Source: Paenibacillus sp. J45TS6 | GTDB taxonomy: Bacteria > Bacillota > Bacilli > Paenibacillales > Paenibacillaceae | DNA length: 64,000 nucleotides | Reading direction: 5' to 3' | Assembly: GCF_018403285.1 (NCBI RefSeq) | Contig: NZ_BOSJ01000007.1 | Span: 124,001-188,000 of the forward strand | Program-made: the position numbers and the translations under genes | The notes under the pieces: generated by a model | Told to the model about the DNA's origin: nothing | Database searches by the model: none | The model's input: the letters and a program-made list of their open reading frames with translations, nothing else | Shown here: positions 16,780-24,732 of the stretch, one piece after another | How positions within the stretch are numbered: position 1 is the first letter of the stretch | Layout: each line of letters opens with the position of its first letter

Positions 16780-17733
16780 TTATTGATCCAGTGTTTCGCT
16801 CCAGTCATGAACGGAGGAACCCTCTAAAAACCTTTCACAGTCCATGGCAGCCATACATCCGGAACCTGCTGCTGTAATAGCTTGACGGTACTTGGAGTCT
16901 TGTACATCACCGCAGGCAAACACGCCGGGAATATTGGTTTCTGTCGTTCCTGGATTAACAACAATGTATCCAAGAGGGTCGGTAGTGATCTGCTCACCTA
17001 AAAATGAGATGTTTGGATTATGCCCTATAGCTATAAATAAACCGTCAGCTTCGATTATTTCTTCTTGTCCGGTTTCATTATTACGGACCTTTAATCCTCG
17101 AATCCCCATGTCTTGGGGAAGTACTTCAATCGGTGTTCGATTTAAAGCAAATGTGATTTTTGAATTTGATTTTGCACGGTCTTGCATAATTTTAGATGCT
17201 CTTAATTCATCCCGGCGATGGACTAGTACGACTTCAGAAGCAAAACGAGTTAAGAAGCTAGCTTCTTCCATAGCAGAGTCTCCACCGCCTACTACGATGA
17301 TTTTCTTATTGCGGAAAAAGAATCCGTCGCAAGTAGCGCAGGTACTAACGCCTCGACCCACATATTCTTGTTCATTAGGAATATCAAGATATCTAGCTGA
17401 CGCTCCAGTGGAGATAATAACGGATTCTGCCTCAATCTCATCTTGACCTTCAATTTTGATTTTAAATGGTCGTTTGCTAAAGTCCACTTCACTAACGAAT
17501 CCGGATTTGAACTGAGCGCCAAAACGTTCTGCTTGTTTTCGCATGTTATCCATAAGTTCCGGTCCCATAATTCCATCAGGAAATCCTGGGAAGTTTTCAA
17601 TTTCGGTAGTCGTGGTTAGCTGGCCTCCAGGCTGAAGTCCTTCAATAACAAGCGGATTCATATTCGCACGAGCCAAATAAATGGCCGCTGTGTATCCTGC
17701 TGGTCCTGTCCCAATAATAACTGATTTATACAT
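16780..17733 (-). CDS. trxB: Thioredoxin reductase
   Basis: The 317-residue flavoenzyme has an FAD motif (VIIGTGPAGYTAAIYL), redox-active CATC (in STCATCDGFFF), an NADPH motif (VVGGGDSAMEEA) and C-terminal FACGDVQD. The ATG at 17733 follows AAGGAGG; a longer upstream reading runs into arsR and is not used. It lies 28 bases after arsR. TrxB reduces thioredoxin, which recycles the thioredoxin-dependent ArsC encoded at 20096, so its place in the arsenic island makes sense. A housekeeping trxB probably exists elsewhere. Confidence 0.92.
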   Translation of the reverse strand: MYKSVIIGTGPAGYTAAIYLARANMNPLVIEGLQPGGQLTTTTEIENFPGFPDGIMGPELMDNMRKQAERFGAQFKSGFVSEVDFSKRPFKIKIEGQDEIEAESVIISTGASARYLDIPNEQEYVGRGVSTCATCDGFFFRNKKIIVVGGGDSAMEEASFLTRFASEVVLVHRRDELRASKIMQDRAKSNSKITFALNRTPIEVLPQDMGIRGLKVRNNETGQEEIIEADGLFIAIGHNPNISFLGEQITTDPLGYIVVNPGTTETNIPGVFACGDVQDSKYRQAITAAGSGCMAAMDCERFLEGSSVHDWSETLDQ

Positions 17734-17761
17734 AAGAATCCTCCTTATAGGGCATATTAGA

Positions 17762-18079
17762 TTAACACTTCGTTTGATTGGTATTAGGTTTTGTGAAGAT
17801 GCAGCACAATTCCGGAGATAAGATCTTATTGACTTCACTTTCATTTATCCGATAATAACTCCAGGTACCTCTTGTTTCTTTCAGTATAAAGCCGGCATCA
17901 TGAAGGATCTTAAGGTGATAGGAGAGTTTGGACTGAGGTATATCCATTTTTTCTACCAAATCGCAAACGCAAACTTCTTCATATTGGCAAAGCTCACTCA
18001 TAATGAGCAGTCTCTTCTGATCAGCTAAGGCTTTAAATTTGGACTCATAGTCAGCCAACATTGCGACATCTGTTGTCAT
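17762..18079 (-). CDS. arsR: ArsR-family As(III)-responsive repressor
   Basis: The 105-residue winged-helix protein has the metalloid site EVCVCDL in the alpha-3 region and an HTH (MDIPQSKLSYHLKILHDAGF). Extra C-terminal cysteines (ELCCIF, TKC) may also take part in ligand binding. It is the first gene of the arsR-trxB operon and diverges from the second arsR gene across a pair of inverted operators. Confidence 0.88.
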   Translation of the reverse strand: MTTDVAMLADYESKFKALADQKRLLIMSELCQYEEVCVCDLVEKMDIPQSKLSYHLKILHDAGFILKETRGTWSYYRINESEVNKILSPELCCIFTKPNTNQTKC

Positions 18080-18100
18080 GAGGAATAAACTCCTTTATAA

Positions 18101-18171
18101 ATCAAATAATTTTGATTAATGAAATCCTAACACAGAGAGGCTTTAGTTTCAATACATCAAGATTATTTGAT
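18101..18171. promoter_or_regulatory. Inverted ArsR operators between the two divergent arsR genes
   Basis: ATCAAATAATTTTGAT (18101-18116) and ATCAAGATTATTTGAT (18156-18171) are inverted copies of ATCAAATAATYTTGAT, a typical ArsR-type site. They sit in the control region of both the arsR-trxB operon (-) and the downstream arsR (+). Confidence 0.75.
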
Positions 18172-18240
18172 AAATGGATTGATGTTATGTATGATGGAGG
18201 CAAAAAGATAATAATTGACCGTACGAAAGGGGTGAAGATC

Positions 18241-18594
18241 ATGAGTGAGGTATTAGCTGCATCTGATTTATCTCTCGTAGCAGATCGTTTAAAACTTTTA
18301 GGAGATAAAACGAGGCTTACAATGTTACTGCTTTTAAAAGATCGGGAATGGTGTGTTTGTGAGTTCGTTGATATTTTTGAAATGTCTCAGCCGGCGGTGA
18401 GCCAGCATATTAGGAAATTAAGGTCGCTGGATCTTGTAAAAGAGTCGAGACGAAGTCAGTGGATCTATTATTCGCTTCATGTCGAAGACAAACCGTATAT
18501 TCAGGCAGTTCTGGAGAGTTTACCTGGTGCTCAGCAAATTCTAAAAGACCTTAATAAGCGGGATTTAAAGTCTTCTTGTTGCGTGGAAAAATAA
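18241..18594 (+). CDS. Second ArsR-family repressor
   Basis: The 117-residue protein has the metal-site motif EWCVCEF and an HTH (MSQPAVSQHIRKLRSL), and ends with a Cys pair (KSSCCVEK). The ATG at 18241 follows AAGGGGTG; an upstream extension overlaps the operators and is rejected. It is of a different subtype from the arsR at 17762 (WCVCE rather than VCVCD), so the two may sense the same ligand at different operators. It precedes arsB. Confidence 0.87.
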   Translation: MSEVLAASDLSLVADRLKLLGDKTRLTMLLLLKDREWCVCEFVDIFEMSQPAVSQHIRKLRSLDLVKESRRSQWIYYSLHVEDKPYIQAVLESLPGAQQILKDLNKRDLKSSCCVEK

Positions 18595-18609
18595 AAAAAG
18601 TGGGTTGTT

Positions 18610-18631
18610 TATATAAGCATATGCTTATATA
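18610..18631. promoter_or_regulatory. Perfect palindrome upstream of arsB
   Basis: The core ATATAAGCAT/ATGCTTATAT (18611-18630) is a perfect 20-base palindrome, extended by one T/A pair. It has the form of an ArsR/SmtB-class operator and differs in sequence from the sites at 18101-18171. It therefore suggests a separate regulator or a promoter for arsB-arsC. Confidence 0.65.
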
Positions 18632-18658
18632 ATGATCACTGAATAAAGGAGGCGGTTC

Positions 18659-18709
18659 ATGACTCATGATAAAGACTATATCTTCGCGTTTTGGTTTTTT
18701 TACAGATAA
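18659..18709 (+). CDS. Possible 16-aa leader peptide before arsB
   Basis: A strong ribosome site (AAAGGAGGCGG) precedes ATG and a 16-codon frame (MTHDKDYIFAFWFFYR). An alternative frame starting at 18666 gives 22 residues ([20 protein letters not shown], then VY). Either could be a leader peptide or a remnant of a lost gene between the palindrome and arsB. Confidence 0.35.
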   Translation: MTHDKDYIFAFWFFYR

Positions 18710-18760
18710 GCACAAATCCTACTTAGTTTATTAGAAGATAGTCAACTTGGAGGTGTTATA

Positions 18761-20056
18761 GTGGTTTTGACAATCTTAGCTTGTCTCATTTTTTTAGTAA
18801 CACTGGTATTTGTTATTTGGCAGCCGAAAAACTTAAATATTGGTTGGTCTGCATGTGGTGGTGCTGTTCTTGCTTTGTTAGTTGGAGTTGTAAGTTTCCA
18901 AGATGTTTGGGACGTTACTCAAATCGTATGGAATGCGACATTAGCATTTGTGGCCATTATCTTAATTTCACTGATTTTGGATCGTATCGGGTTCTTTGAA
19001 TGGGCTGCACTACATATGGCCCGAGCAGCAAAAGGAAATGGAATCCGAATGTTTGTGTACATTAGTGTACTTGGCGCTGTCGTTGCTGCCTTCTTTGCAA
19101 ATGACGGTGCTGCACTCATTTTGACACCTATCGTGCTTGCCATGGTGCGTGCACTCAATTTTGATGAAAAAAGAGTGTTTCCGTTTATTATTGCCAGCGG
19201 TTTTATAGCAGATACAACATCACTTCCGCTCGTTGTAAGCAACCTGGTCAATATCGTATCTGCTGATTTCTTTGGAATTAGCTTCAATGAGTATGCTAGT
19301 CGAATGATCATTCCTAATCTTTTCTCTCTAGTAGCAAGTATTTTAGTCCTTTACTTATTTTTCAGAAAAAGCATTCCGAAAAAGTTTGATGATTCTGAGC
19401 TTAAGGCTCCATCTGAGGCAATTAAGGACCCAGCGATGTTTAGAGTGTCATGGTATGTCCTAGCTATACTTGTTATTGGCTACTTTGTAAGTGAGTTTGT
19501 AGGTATTCCGGTATCTATTGTTGCAGGGATCATTGCACTTACCTTCTTACTGCTGGCAAGAAAGAGCTCAGTCGTACAAACGAAAGAAGTGGTGAAAGGT
19601 GCACCTTGGAACATCGTATTCTTTTCGATCGGAATGTACGTTGTTGTATATGGACTTCGAAATGCAGGTATGACAGATCTCTTAGCTGAGGTGATAGGAT
19701 CTTTGGCAGAGCAAGGACTATTTATCGCAACGATGGGTATGGGATTTATTGCAGCAATTCTTTCCTCCATTATGAATAACATGCCAACGGTGATGATTAA
19801 TGCGCTTGCCATTGATGCAACTCACGCTACAGGAGTTATTCAAGAGGGTTTAATTTACGCAAACGTAATTGGGTCTGACTTAGGGCCTAAAATTACCCCA
19901 ATCGGTTCATTAGCCACCCTTTTGTGGCTTCATGTACTTTCAACGAAAGGCATCAAAATACCATGGGGAACTTACTTTAAGACAGGGGTTATCATTACAA
20001 TTCCTACTTTGTTTATTACGCTTCTAGGGTTGTATCTATGGCTTCTCATTTTATAA
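18761..20056 (+). CDS. arsB: Arsenite efflux pump ArsB
   Basis: The 431-residue integral membrane protein has about twelve helices in the ArsB/NhaD pattern ([74 protein letters not shown]). It extrudes As(OH)3/Sb(OH)3 in exchange for protons. Translation starts at GTG after TTGGAGGTG. It is followed by arsC after 39 bases, so export and arsenate reduction are co-expressed. Confidence 0.95.
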   Translation: MVLTILACLIFLVTLVFVIWQPKNLNIGWSACGGAVLALLVGVVSFQDVWDVTQIVWNATLAFVAIILISLILDRIGFFEWAALHMARAAKGNGIRMFVYISVLGAVVAAFFANDGAALILTPIVLAMVRALNFDEKRVFPFIIASGFIADTTSLPLVVSNLVNIVSADFFGISFNEYASRMIIPNLFSLVASILVLYLFFRKSIPKKFDDSELKAPSEAIKDPAMFRVSWYVLAILVIGYFVSEFVGIPVSIVAGIIALTFLLLARKSSVVQTKEVVKGAPWNIVFFSIGMYVVVYGLRNAGMTDLLAEVIGSLAEQGLFIATMGMGFIAAILSSIMNNMPTVMINALAIDATHATGVIQEGLIYANVIGSDLGPKITPIGSLATLLWLHVLSTKGIKIPWGTYFKTGVIITIPTLFITLLGLYLWLLIL

Positions 20057-20095
20057 AAAAATAGCTTTAGTCTTACTAAAAGGAGAAAAAAATTT

Positions 20096-20515
20096 ATGAG
20101 TAAAAAAACGATCTATTTCTTATGCACAGGAAATTCTTGCCGCAGCCAAATGGCTGAAGGTTGGGCTAAAAAATATCTTGGTGACCAGTGGAATGTATAT
20201 AGCGCAGGAATTGAAGCACACGGCTTAAATCCAAATGCGGTGAAAGCGATGAATGAAGTGGGTATTGATATCTCCAATCAAACTTCTGATATTATTGACC
20301 CAGCCATTTTGAACGCTGCTGATCTTGTTGTCACTCTTTGCGGTGATGCAGCGGATAAGTGCCCAATTACTCCTCCAAGTGTTCGCCGTGAACATTGGGG
20401 ATTTGATGATCCAGCAAAAGCTCAAGGAACGGACGAAGAAAAATGGTCTGTATTTCAGCGTGTACGCGATGAAATTGGACAGCGCATCGAAACGTTCGCA
20501 AAAACAGGTGAGTAG
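20096..20515 (+). CDS. arsC: Thioredoxin-coupled arsenate reductase
   Basis: The 139-residue protein of the low-molecular-weight phosphatase fold has the P-loop CTGNSCRS with Cys10 and Cys15, and the redox pair Cys82 and Cys89 ([11 protein letters not shown]). These match the catalytic triad of the pI258-type enzyme. It reduces arsenate to arsenite, which ArsB exports, and is recycled by thioredoxin and the nearby TrxB. Operon partner is arsB. Confidence 0.95.
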   Translation: MSKKTIYFLCTGNSCRSQMAEGWAKKYLGDQWNVYSAGIEAHGLNPNAVKAMNEVGIDISNQTSDIIDPAILNAADLVVTLCGDAADKCPITPPSVRREHWGFDDPAKAQGTDEEKWSVFQRVRDEIGQRIETFAKTGE

Positions 20516-20591
20516 ATAATAAAAGTCCAGTACAAGAGATACATTGTAATTCAGATTAAATTAATTGTGACATCTAAAAGAGTAACAAGGT

Positions 20592-20692
20592 ATTGAACTA
20601 ATGGAAAAACGTTAGTTCAAGAAGAAAAAGTAAGCAACCGATCAATAGACCGGTTGCTTTTTCTTTAAGCTACTGGGCAGGTTAGTTTAAGG
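20592..20692 (+). repeat. Structured dispersed repeat, best full copy
   Basis: The left arm is ATTGAACTAATGGAAAAACG plus TTAGTTCAAG. The central terminator is AGCAACCG-ATCAATAGAC-CGGTTGCTTTTTC (20633-20663). The right arm is TTTAAGCTACTGGGCAGGTT plus AGTTTAAG. The minus-strand AraC gene ends inside the right arm: TTAAACTAA supplies its last Leu-Asn and the stop. It terminates arsBC and the converging AraC gene. Confidence 0.85.
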
Positions 20693-21569
20693 TTGTAAAA
20701 GGAAAAAACAGCTCCATCTCACAGTAATCCTCTGCTTGTAATGGATTTATCCGTTCAAAACTATAGGTATTTAACTGATTATTTTCCTTCATCCAATGGC
20801 CATAGATATACTCCCAAATAGTCTTTAAGGTCTTACTCGATATTTCGTTTGGGTAGTGATTTCCAATATATTTAAATACCGCATACTTATTTGAAGGGAT
20901 CCTCTCGACAATCATTCCCTCGGGAACTGGACTTCCCTCCTTAACCTGGATAGAAGGTATGTAATACGTAAACTCTGTACTGTCCTTAGGAACCCTGGTT
21001 AAACCAATATACGTATCAGGGTCAACTGCGTTTTTTATTCGATGCCGATCTTTGTAATAAAAAGTTTGCGCATAATCATTTGCGGTTTGATTTTGAAAAT
21101 TATCGCCTATATAAACAATTCTTCTATTTCCAGCAACAAAGAACGCTGGTAACATTACATGAATTGGTTTAAAGACCAGCCCGTCATCCACTTGGTAACA
21201 GTTTGCTAAATTGAATCGTTCCACCACTTTCACAGGTGTTGTGCCATTACGAAATTGGGTTGGAGTAATGCCATATTCCCGTGTGAATGCTCGTATATAA
21301 GATTGATGGTACTCAAATCCATACTCTTGTGCTATATCAACTACTCTTAGGTCCGTATTCATTAAATCAGACAGACTCGCCGCCAATTTTCTAGATCTGA
21401 CATATTCTAATAAGCTTAAACCCGTTGCTTGTTTGAATATTCGATGCAGGTAGTACTTGCTAAGGTGGGAATTAGATGCAATATCATCAAGAGTAATTTC
21501 TAATTGAATATTTGTCTCTATCCAATTAATGATCTCTGACAACCTGTTTATTAGGTATGCGTTTTTCAT
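20682..21569 (-). CDS. AraC-family regulator with GyrI-like effector domain
   Basis: The 295-residue protein has two N-terminal AraC helix-turn-helices (ITLDDIASNSHLSKYYLHRI and VVDIAQEYGFEYHQSYIRAF, residues about 25-105). A GyrI-like/SOUL ligand-binding domain follows (about 120-295, ending CEMELFFPF). This is the Rob/TipA-like layout of regulators that sense amphipathic compounds. It diverges from the GNAT gene at 21730 and may control it. The stop codon comes from the repeat. Confidence 0.82.
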   Translation of the reverse strand: MKNAYLINRLSEIINWIETNIQLEITLDDIASNSHLSKYYLHRIFKQATGLSLLEYVRSRKLAASLSDLMNTDLRVVDIAQEYGFEYHQSYIRAFTREYGITPTQFRNGTTPVKVVERFNLANCYQVDDGLVFKPIHVMLPAFFVAGNRRIVYIGDNFQNQTANDYAQTFYYKDRHRIKNAVDPDTYIGLTRVPKDSTEFTYYIPSIQVKEGSPVPEGMIVERIPSNKYAVFKYIGNHYPNEISSKTLKTIWEYIYGHWMKENNQLNTYSFERINPLQAEDYCEMELFFPFTTLN

Positions 21570-21729
21570 TTCAAACAGATCCTCCTAAAAAAGAGCAAGA
21601 AATGTTACCCGCGAACGCTCGATACACTTATAATTTGATTATGAAGCATATAATGGAAATTTGAAAGCCAAGACTACCAGTGTTCTGGGAACACTCTCAA
21701 TAGTGATTAAAACAAAGGACGTGGAAATC

Positions 21730-22665
21730 ATGGAACAAATAAAAACGGTGCGTTTTCGTCCCTTTTCGAATGAAGAAGATTACTTAGCACTTCGTGATTT
21801 GATCATTAAAAAGTTTGCTGACCCCCGAAGACGGTTTTACCCTAGTCTCGGTGACTTGGACTATATCCGTTCGTTCAATGGGCATTTCAAAGATATAATA
21901 ACCATCTGTGAGTTGGAAGACGGAACGATTATTGGAGCCATTTGGCCAGGACATTATCATATCCTCTATTGCGTCACGGGGCCTGATTATGAAGGGTTCG
22001 AAGACGAGATTTTCACTTGGGCCGAGCAGCGATATTGCGCACCAACGTTGTTAGAAGACCGCACAGGAAATGAAGTGTATGCCTGGGCGTATGATGAAGA
22101 TGCAACACGGGTAGAAACTTTGGAAGCACGAGGATATACCAAGCATACCTGGTATATGTACTCAGGCTCGATCGAGCTTGATGACTCTATACCAAAACCG
22201 CAATTTCCACAGGGCTTCATGGTTCGGCCGATCATTTCTAAAGACTTGGAACAAAAGGTAAATATTATGGGTGGTTCAGCTGGGCTGACAGCGCCTACGA
22301 TGGAAGCATACCAGCGCCTGATGAGTAGTCCGACGTACAAGCAGGAATTGGACTTAGTAATTGTCGATGAAGAAGATCAGATCGTTGGGTTTGCAAACGT
22401 GTGGTATGACACGGCTAATAATATTGCGATCATTGAACCGTTCGGAACCGCACCGAGCCATCGGAGAAAGGGATTGGCCACGAACTTGCTCTATGAGTGT
22501 ATGCATCGCTTGCGAAAGATGGGGATTGCTAAACTCTACATTAACCACGGTGGTTTATGGACCCTAGATCCAGAGCCAGACGATGCGATGCGGGTGTATC
22601 ACAAAACAGGATTTCAACTACTGGGCAACATGTTTGTATGGTATAAGGTTTGCAAGTGCAACTAA
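21730..22665 (+). CDS. Tandem-GNAT acetyltransferase, 311 aa
   Basis: The C-terminal half has a complete GNAT core (LVIVDEEDQIVGFANVWYD, FGTAPSHRRKGLATNLLYEC, then YHKTGFQLLG). The N-terminal half (about 5-130) looks like a diverged second GNAT domain. The ATG at 21730 is preferred over a TTG 69 bases upstream, whose leader is not GNAT-like. The last codons AAC-TAA are part of the left arm of the following repeat. Substrate is unknown. Confidence 0.78.
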   Translation: MEQIKTVRFRPFSNEEDYLALRDLIIKKFADPRRRFYPSLGDLDYIRSFNGHFKDIITICELEDGTIIGAIWPGHYHILYCVTGPDYEGFEDEIFTWAEQRYCAPTLLEDRTGNEVYAWAYDEDATRVETLEARGYTKHTWYMYSGSIELDDSIPKPQFPQGFMVRPIISKDLEQKVNIMGGSAGLTAPTMEAYQRLMSSPTYKQELDLVIVDEEDQIVGFANVWYDTANNIAIIEPFGTAPSHRRKGLATNLLYECMHRLRKMGIAKLYINHGGLWTLDPEPDDAMRVYHKTGFQLLGNMFVWYKVCKCN

Positions 22666-22752
22666 CGGTGACGATAGCTCAATATAAACAAGAAGGCAGC
22701 GGATCAATGTAATCGGCTGCTTTTGTTCAACGAACTGGTAGGATAGTTTAAT
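22660..22752 (+). repeat. Structured dispersed repeat overlapping the GNAT stop codon
   Basis: The left arm is GCAACTAACGGTGACGATAG plus CTCAA. The central terminator is GGCAGCGGAT...ATCGGCTGCTTTTG (22694-22725), a third sequence type. The right arm is TTCAACGAACTGGTAGGATA plus GTTTAATG. The GNAT gene stops at the TAA of ACTAACGG. Confidence 0.78.
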
Positions 22753-22831
22753 GATTGGGGCTATAAGGCTGTACTAGATAGAACAATGTATAGTGTACTG
22801 TTGAGCTATGGTCAAATACTAGTATCAAAAT

Positions 22832-24070
22832 TTAACATAGCCTAGATTTTAAATATTGCACCCACATCCCGTGCAACTCAGCTTCCGATACTTGAAATGC
22901 GCCTTGAAAATCAGTGGCATCGCGTATGAATTTGTTGAGCGCATCTAAACTGTATGAATGGATGAGATATTCTACGAGCAAGTGCGAGAATGCATATCCC
23001 CCTATCTTCTCGAAATCCCAGGTATCATTAGTTAATGCTTGAAAGCTAGGGACAGCGTTATTTTGAATCAATTCGGAGGTGCTATACTGGATATATTCTT
23101 GTGACATTTGTTTGGCTTCATGCCCGCCGAGACCGTGTGTAAGCCATTTCGGTGCTAACGGATTAATATCCTTCACTAACCACATCGTAAACAAGCTTAG
23201 GGTGTGCCGTAGTACCGATTGATACGTATGTTCAGGGCCTGGGTTGAGTGGGGATACGATTTTAATTTTATTGTCTTCATAGGTTCCCATAAACCAATTG
23301 GGCGCATCCGGCTCGTTTATTGCTTGATGAAAAGTGGGCAGATCCGGATAAATCTCAATAGCGATTTTCTGAGAAGGTCGATGACGATAGGTTGTAATAA
23401 TTCGATCTACATTGCTTTTCAACTCTTCAAATAAGTCATGGTATACCTTGTTCATACCATCATTCTTGGAGGGAGCCTCGCTTTTATCCACAATTGATAT
23501 CAATTCTTTAATAGACATGATTGTAATGTCACCCCATTCTTTTAATTCTTTTTTTAGTTTGTTTAAGGCACGATAGAGTCTGTTCTTAACTGCGCTTTCA
23601 GACATCCCGATGATTTTGGATATTTCCAATAAAGTGCAATCGACGAAAAAACGCAATGATATGATTTGCTGATCTAATTCATTCAATCGGGCTAATGCAG
23701 CACTAATATCAAGACGGATATCGACATCTCTAGCAATATCGAGGGATATCGATTGGGACTGAAAATCGGTTACTTCGTGCACCATTTCTTTATTTCGTGA
23801 TCTCGTACGATACTCGTTTTTCACAATATTTTGCGCGATTTTGAATAGCCAAGTAAATATACTGGAGTTACACTTAAACAAGTGAAAGTTTTCCATTGCT
23901 TTTAAAAAAGCTTGTTGCGTTAAGTCATCGGCAGTTGCCAAATTTGTCTTTACTGCAATATAATTTCGAATTCTATCTCGATATTGATTATAAATGGCTT
24001 CGAAATGCTGGATGTGCTCCTGCTCCTCCGGAAGAACAGGGATTTTCTTTTTGTCTTGAGCTCGTGACAC
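22832..24070 (-). CDS. ECF sigma factor fused to a peptidase-MA-like C-terminal domain
   Basis: Residues about 20-90 are sigma region 2 (YRDRIRNYIAV...DDLTQQAFLKAM...FTWLFKIAQNIVKNEYR). Residues about 125-180 are region 4 (LNELDQQIISLRFFVDCT, then SESAVKNRLYRALNKLKKEL). The C-terminal 220 residues resemble the gluzincin peptidase-MA fold, with VLRHTLSLFTMWLVKD where HExxH is expected and APKWLTHGLGGHEAKQ where W-x-EGLA is expected. The key Glu is missing in both places, so it is probably non-catalytic and may sense a ligand or tune the sigma. Translation starts at GTG after AGGAGGAGG. No anti-sigma gene is adjacent. Confidence 0.75.
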   Translation of the reverse strand: MSRAQDKKKIPVLPEEQEHIQHFEAIYNQYRDRIRNYIAVKTNLATADDLTQQAFLKAMENFHLFKCNSSIFTWLFKIAQNIVKNEYRTRSRNKEMVHEVTDFQSQSISLDIARDVDIRLDISAALARLNELDQQIISLRFFVDCTLLEISKIIGMSESAVKNRLYRALNKLKKELKEWGDITIMSIKELISIVDKSEAPSKNDGMNKVYHDLFEELKSNVDRIITTYRHRPSQKIAIEIYPDLPTFHQAINEPDAPNWFMGTYEDNKIKIVSPLNPGPEHTYQSVLRHTLSLFTMWLVKDINPLAPKWLTHGLGGHEAKQMSQEYIQYSTSELIQNNAVPSFQALTNDTWDFEKIGGYAFSHLLVEYLIHSYSLDALNKFIRDATDFQGAFQVSEAELHGMWVQYLKSRLC

Positions 24071-24235
24071 TAGTAGAACCTCCTCCTGAACTTACAATTC
24101 ATTAGACACCGAAGGGAGGTAAAAAGCCACATCATTTTAAAATAATTTTACACGACGCCACTCGACTTTTTTTTAACCCCGAAAAAGCAAAGCGTAAATG
24201 CAATTCAGCTATGTGGTATAAAGTGAGGATTACCA

Positions 24236-24415
24236 ATGGAGAAAGAAATTCAGGAGCTTAAAAAACGGTTTGGCTTTCTGGAAAAGCAAGTTCAGAACAA
24301 ACAACTTCAGTCATCTAATATATTGAGGTTGAGCTTAACTTTTATAACAGTACTCGTGACTTTGCTCATCATGATTGGAATCTTTCAATTTATAACCCCC
24401 AACCAATTAAACTGA
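24236..24415 (+). CDS. Small coiled-coil membrane protein, 59 aa
   Basis: The protein starts MEKEIQELKKRFGFLEKQVQ, a short coiled-coil. A hydrophobic helix at about 33-52 and the tail FITPNQLN follow. AGTGAGG precedes the ATG. It diverges from the sigma-fusion gene and could be its membrane partner, which is inference. The final AAC-TGA belongs to the left arm of the following repeat. Confidence 0.6.
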   Translation: MEKEIQELKKRFGFLEKQVQNKQLQSSNILRLSLTFITVLVTLLIMIGIFQFITPNQLN

Positions 24416-24492
24416 CGGAAAAACGATAGTTCAAAAACAGCATGGAGCAGTTTGCCGGTTGGCAGCTGCTCCTTTTCTTTAAGCTAATAGGC
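24405..24492 (+). repeat. Structured dispersed repeat, rightmost copy
   Basis: The left arm is AATTAAACTGACGGAAAAAC plus GATAGTTCAA and contains the stop of the small gene. The central terminator is GGAGCAGTTTGCC...GGCAGCTGCTCCTTTT (24444-24475), of the same type as at 6440. The right arm is shortened (TTTAAGCTAATAGGC). I found no further copy to the right. Confidence 0.78.
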
Positions 24493-24732
24493 TTTTCTTC
24501 GACATTTTGACTTACCGAATTATGAAAAAGCATATAAATTAGTGAATCTACCTTTAACAACAGAACTCACTCTTATTAACTTGAAGTTTCTGAAGTAAGA
24601 ATCTAACTACCAAAATATTTATATTTCTAAAGCCAAAAGTTGTTACTCAAAGTCTAATAAGAGAATAAAGCAAATTATACTTAAGCAAATAAAGCAATTC
24701 TGATCTTTATAAAGAAGGGAGGAAGTTAGAAC

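Noticed and set aside
17734-17844. N-terminal extension of TrxB
   Set aside because: The added 37 residues overlap the ribosome site of trxB and the 3' end of arsR and do not belong to the family.
3122-24492. Calling the repeats true attC sites of an integron
   Set aside because: The arms do not fit the RYYYAAC/GTTRRRY cores, no integrase gene is in the window, and mobile terminators remain possible; kept as a hypothesis only.
3122-24492. CRISPR array
   Set aside because: Repeat spacing ranges from hundreds to thousands of bases with genes between copies, and no cas genes are present.
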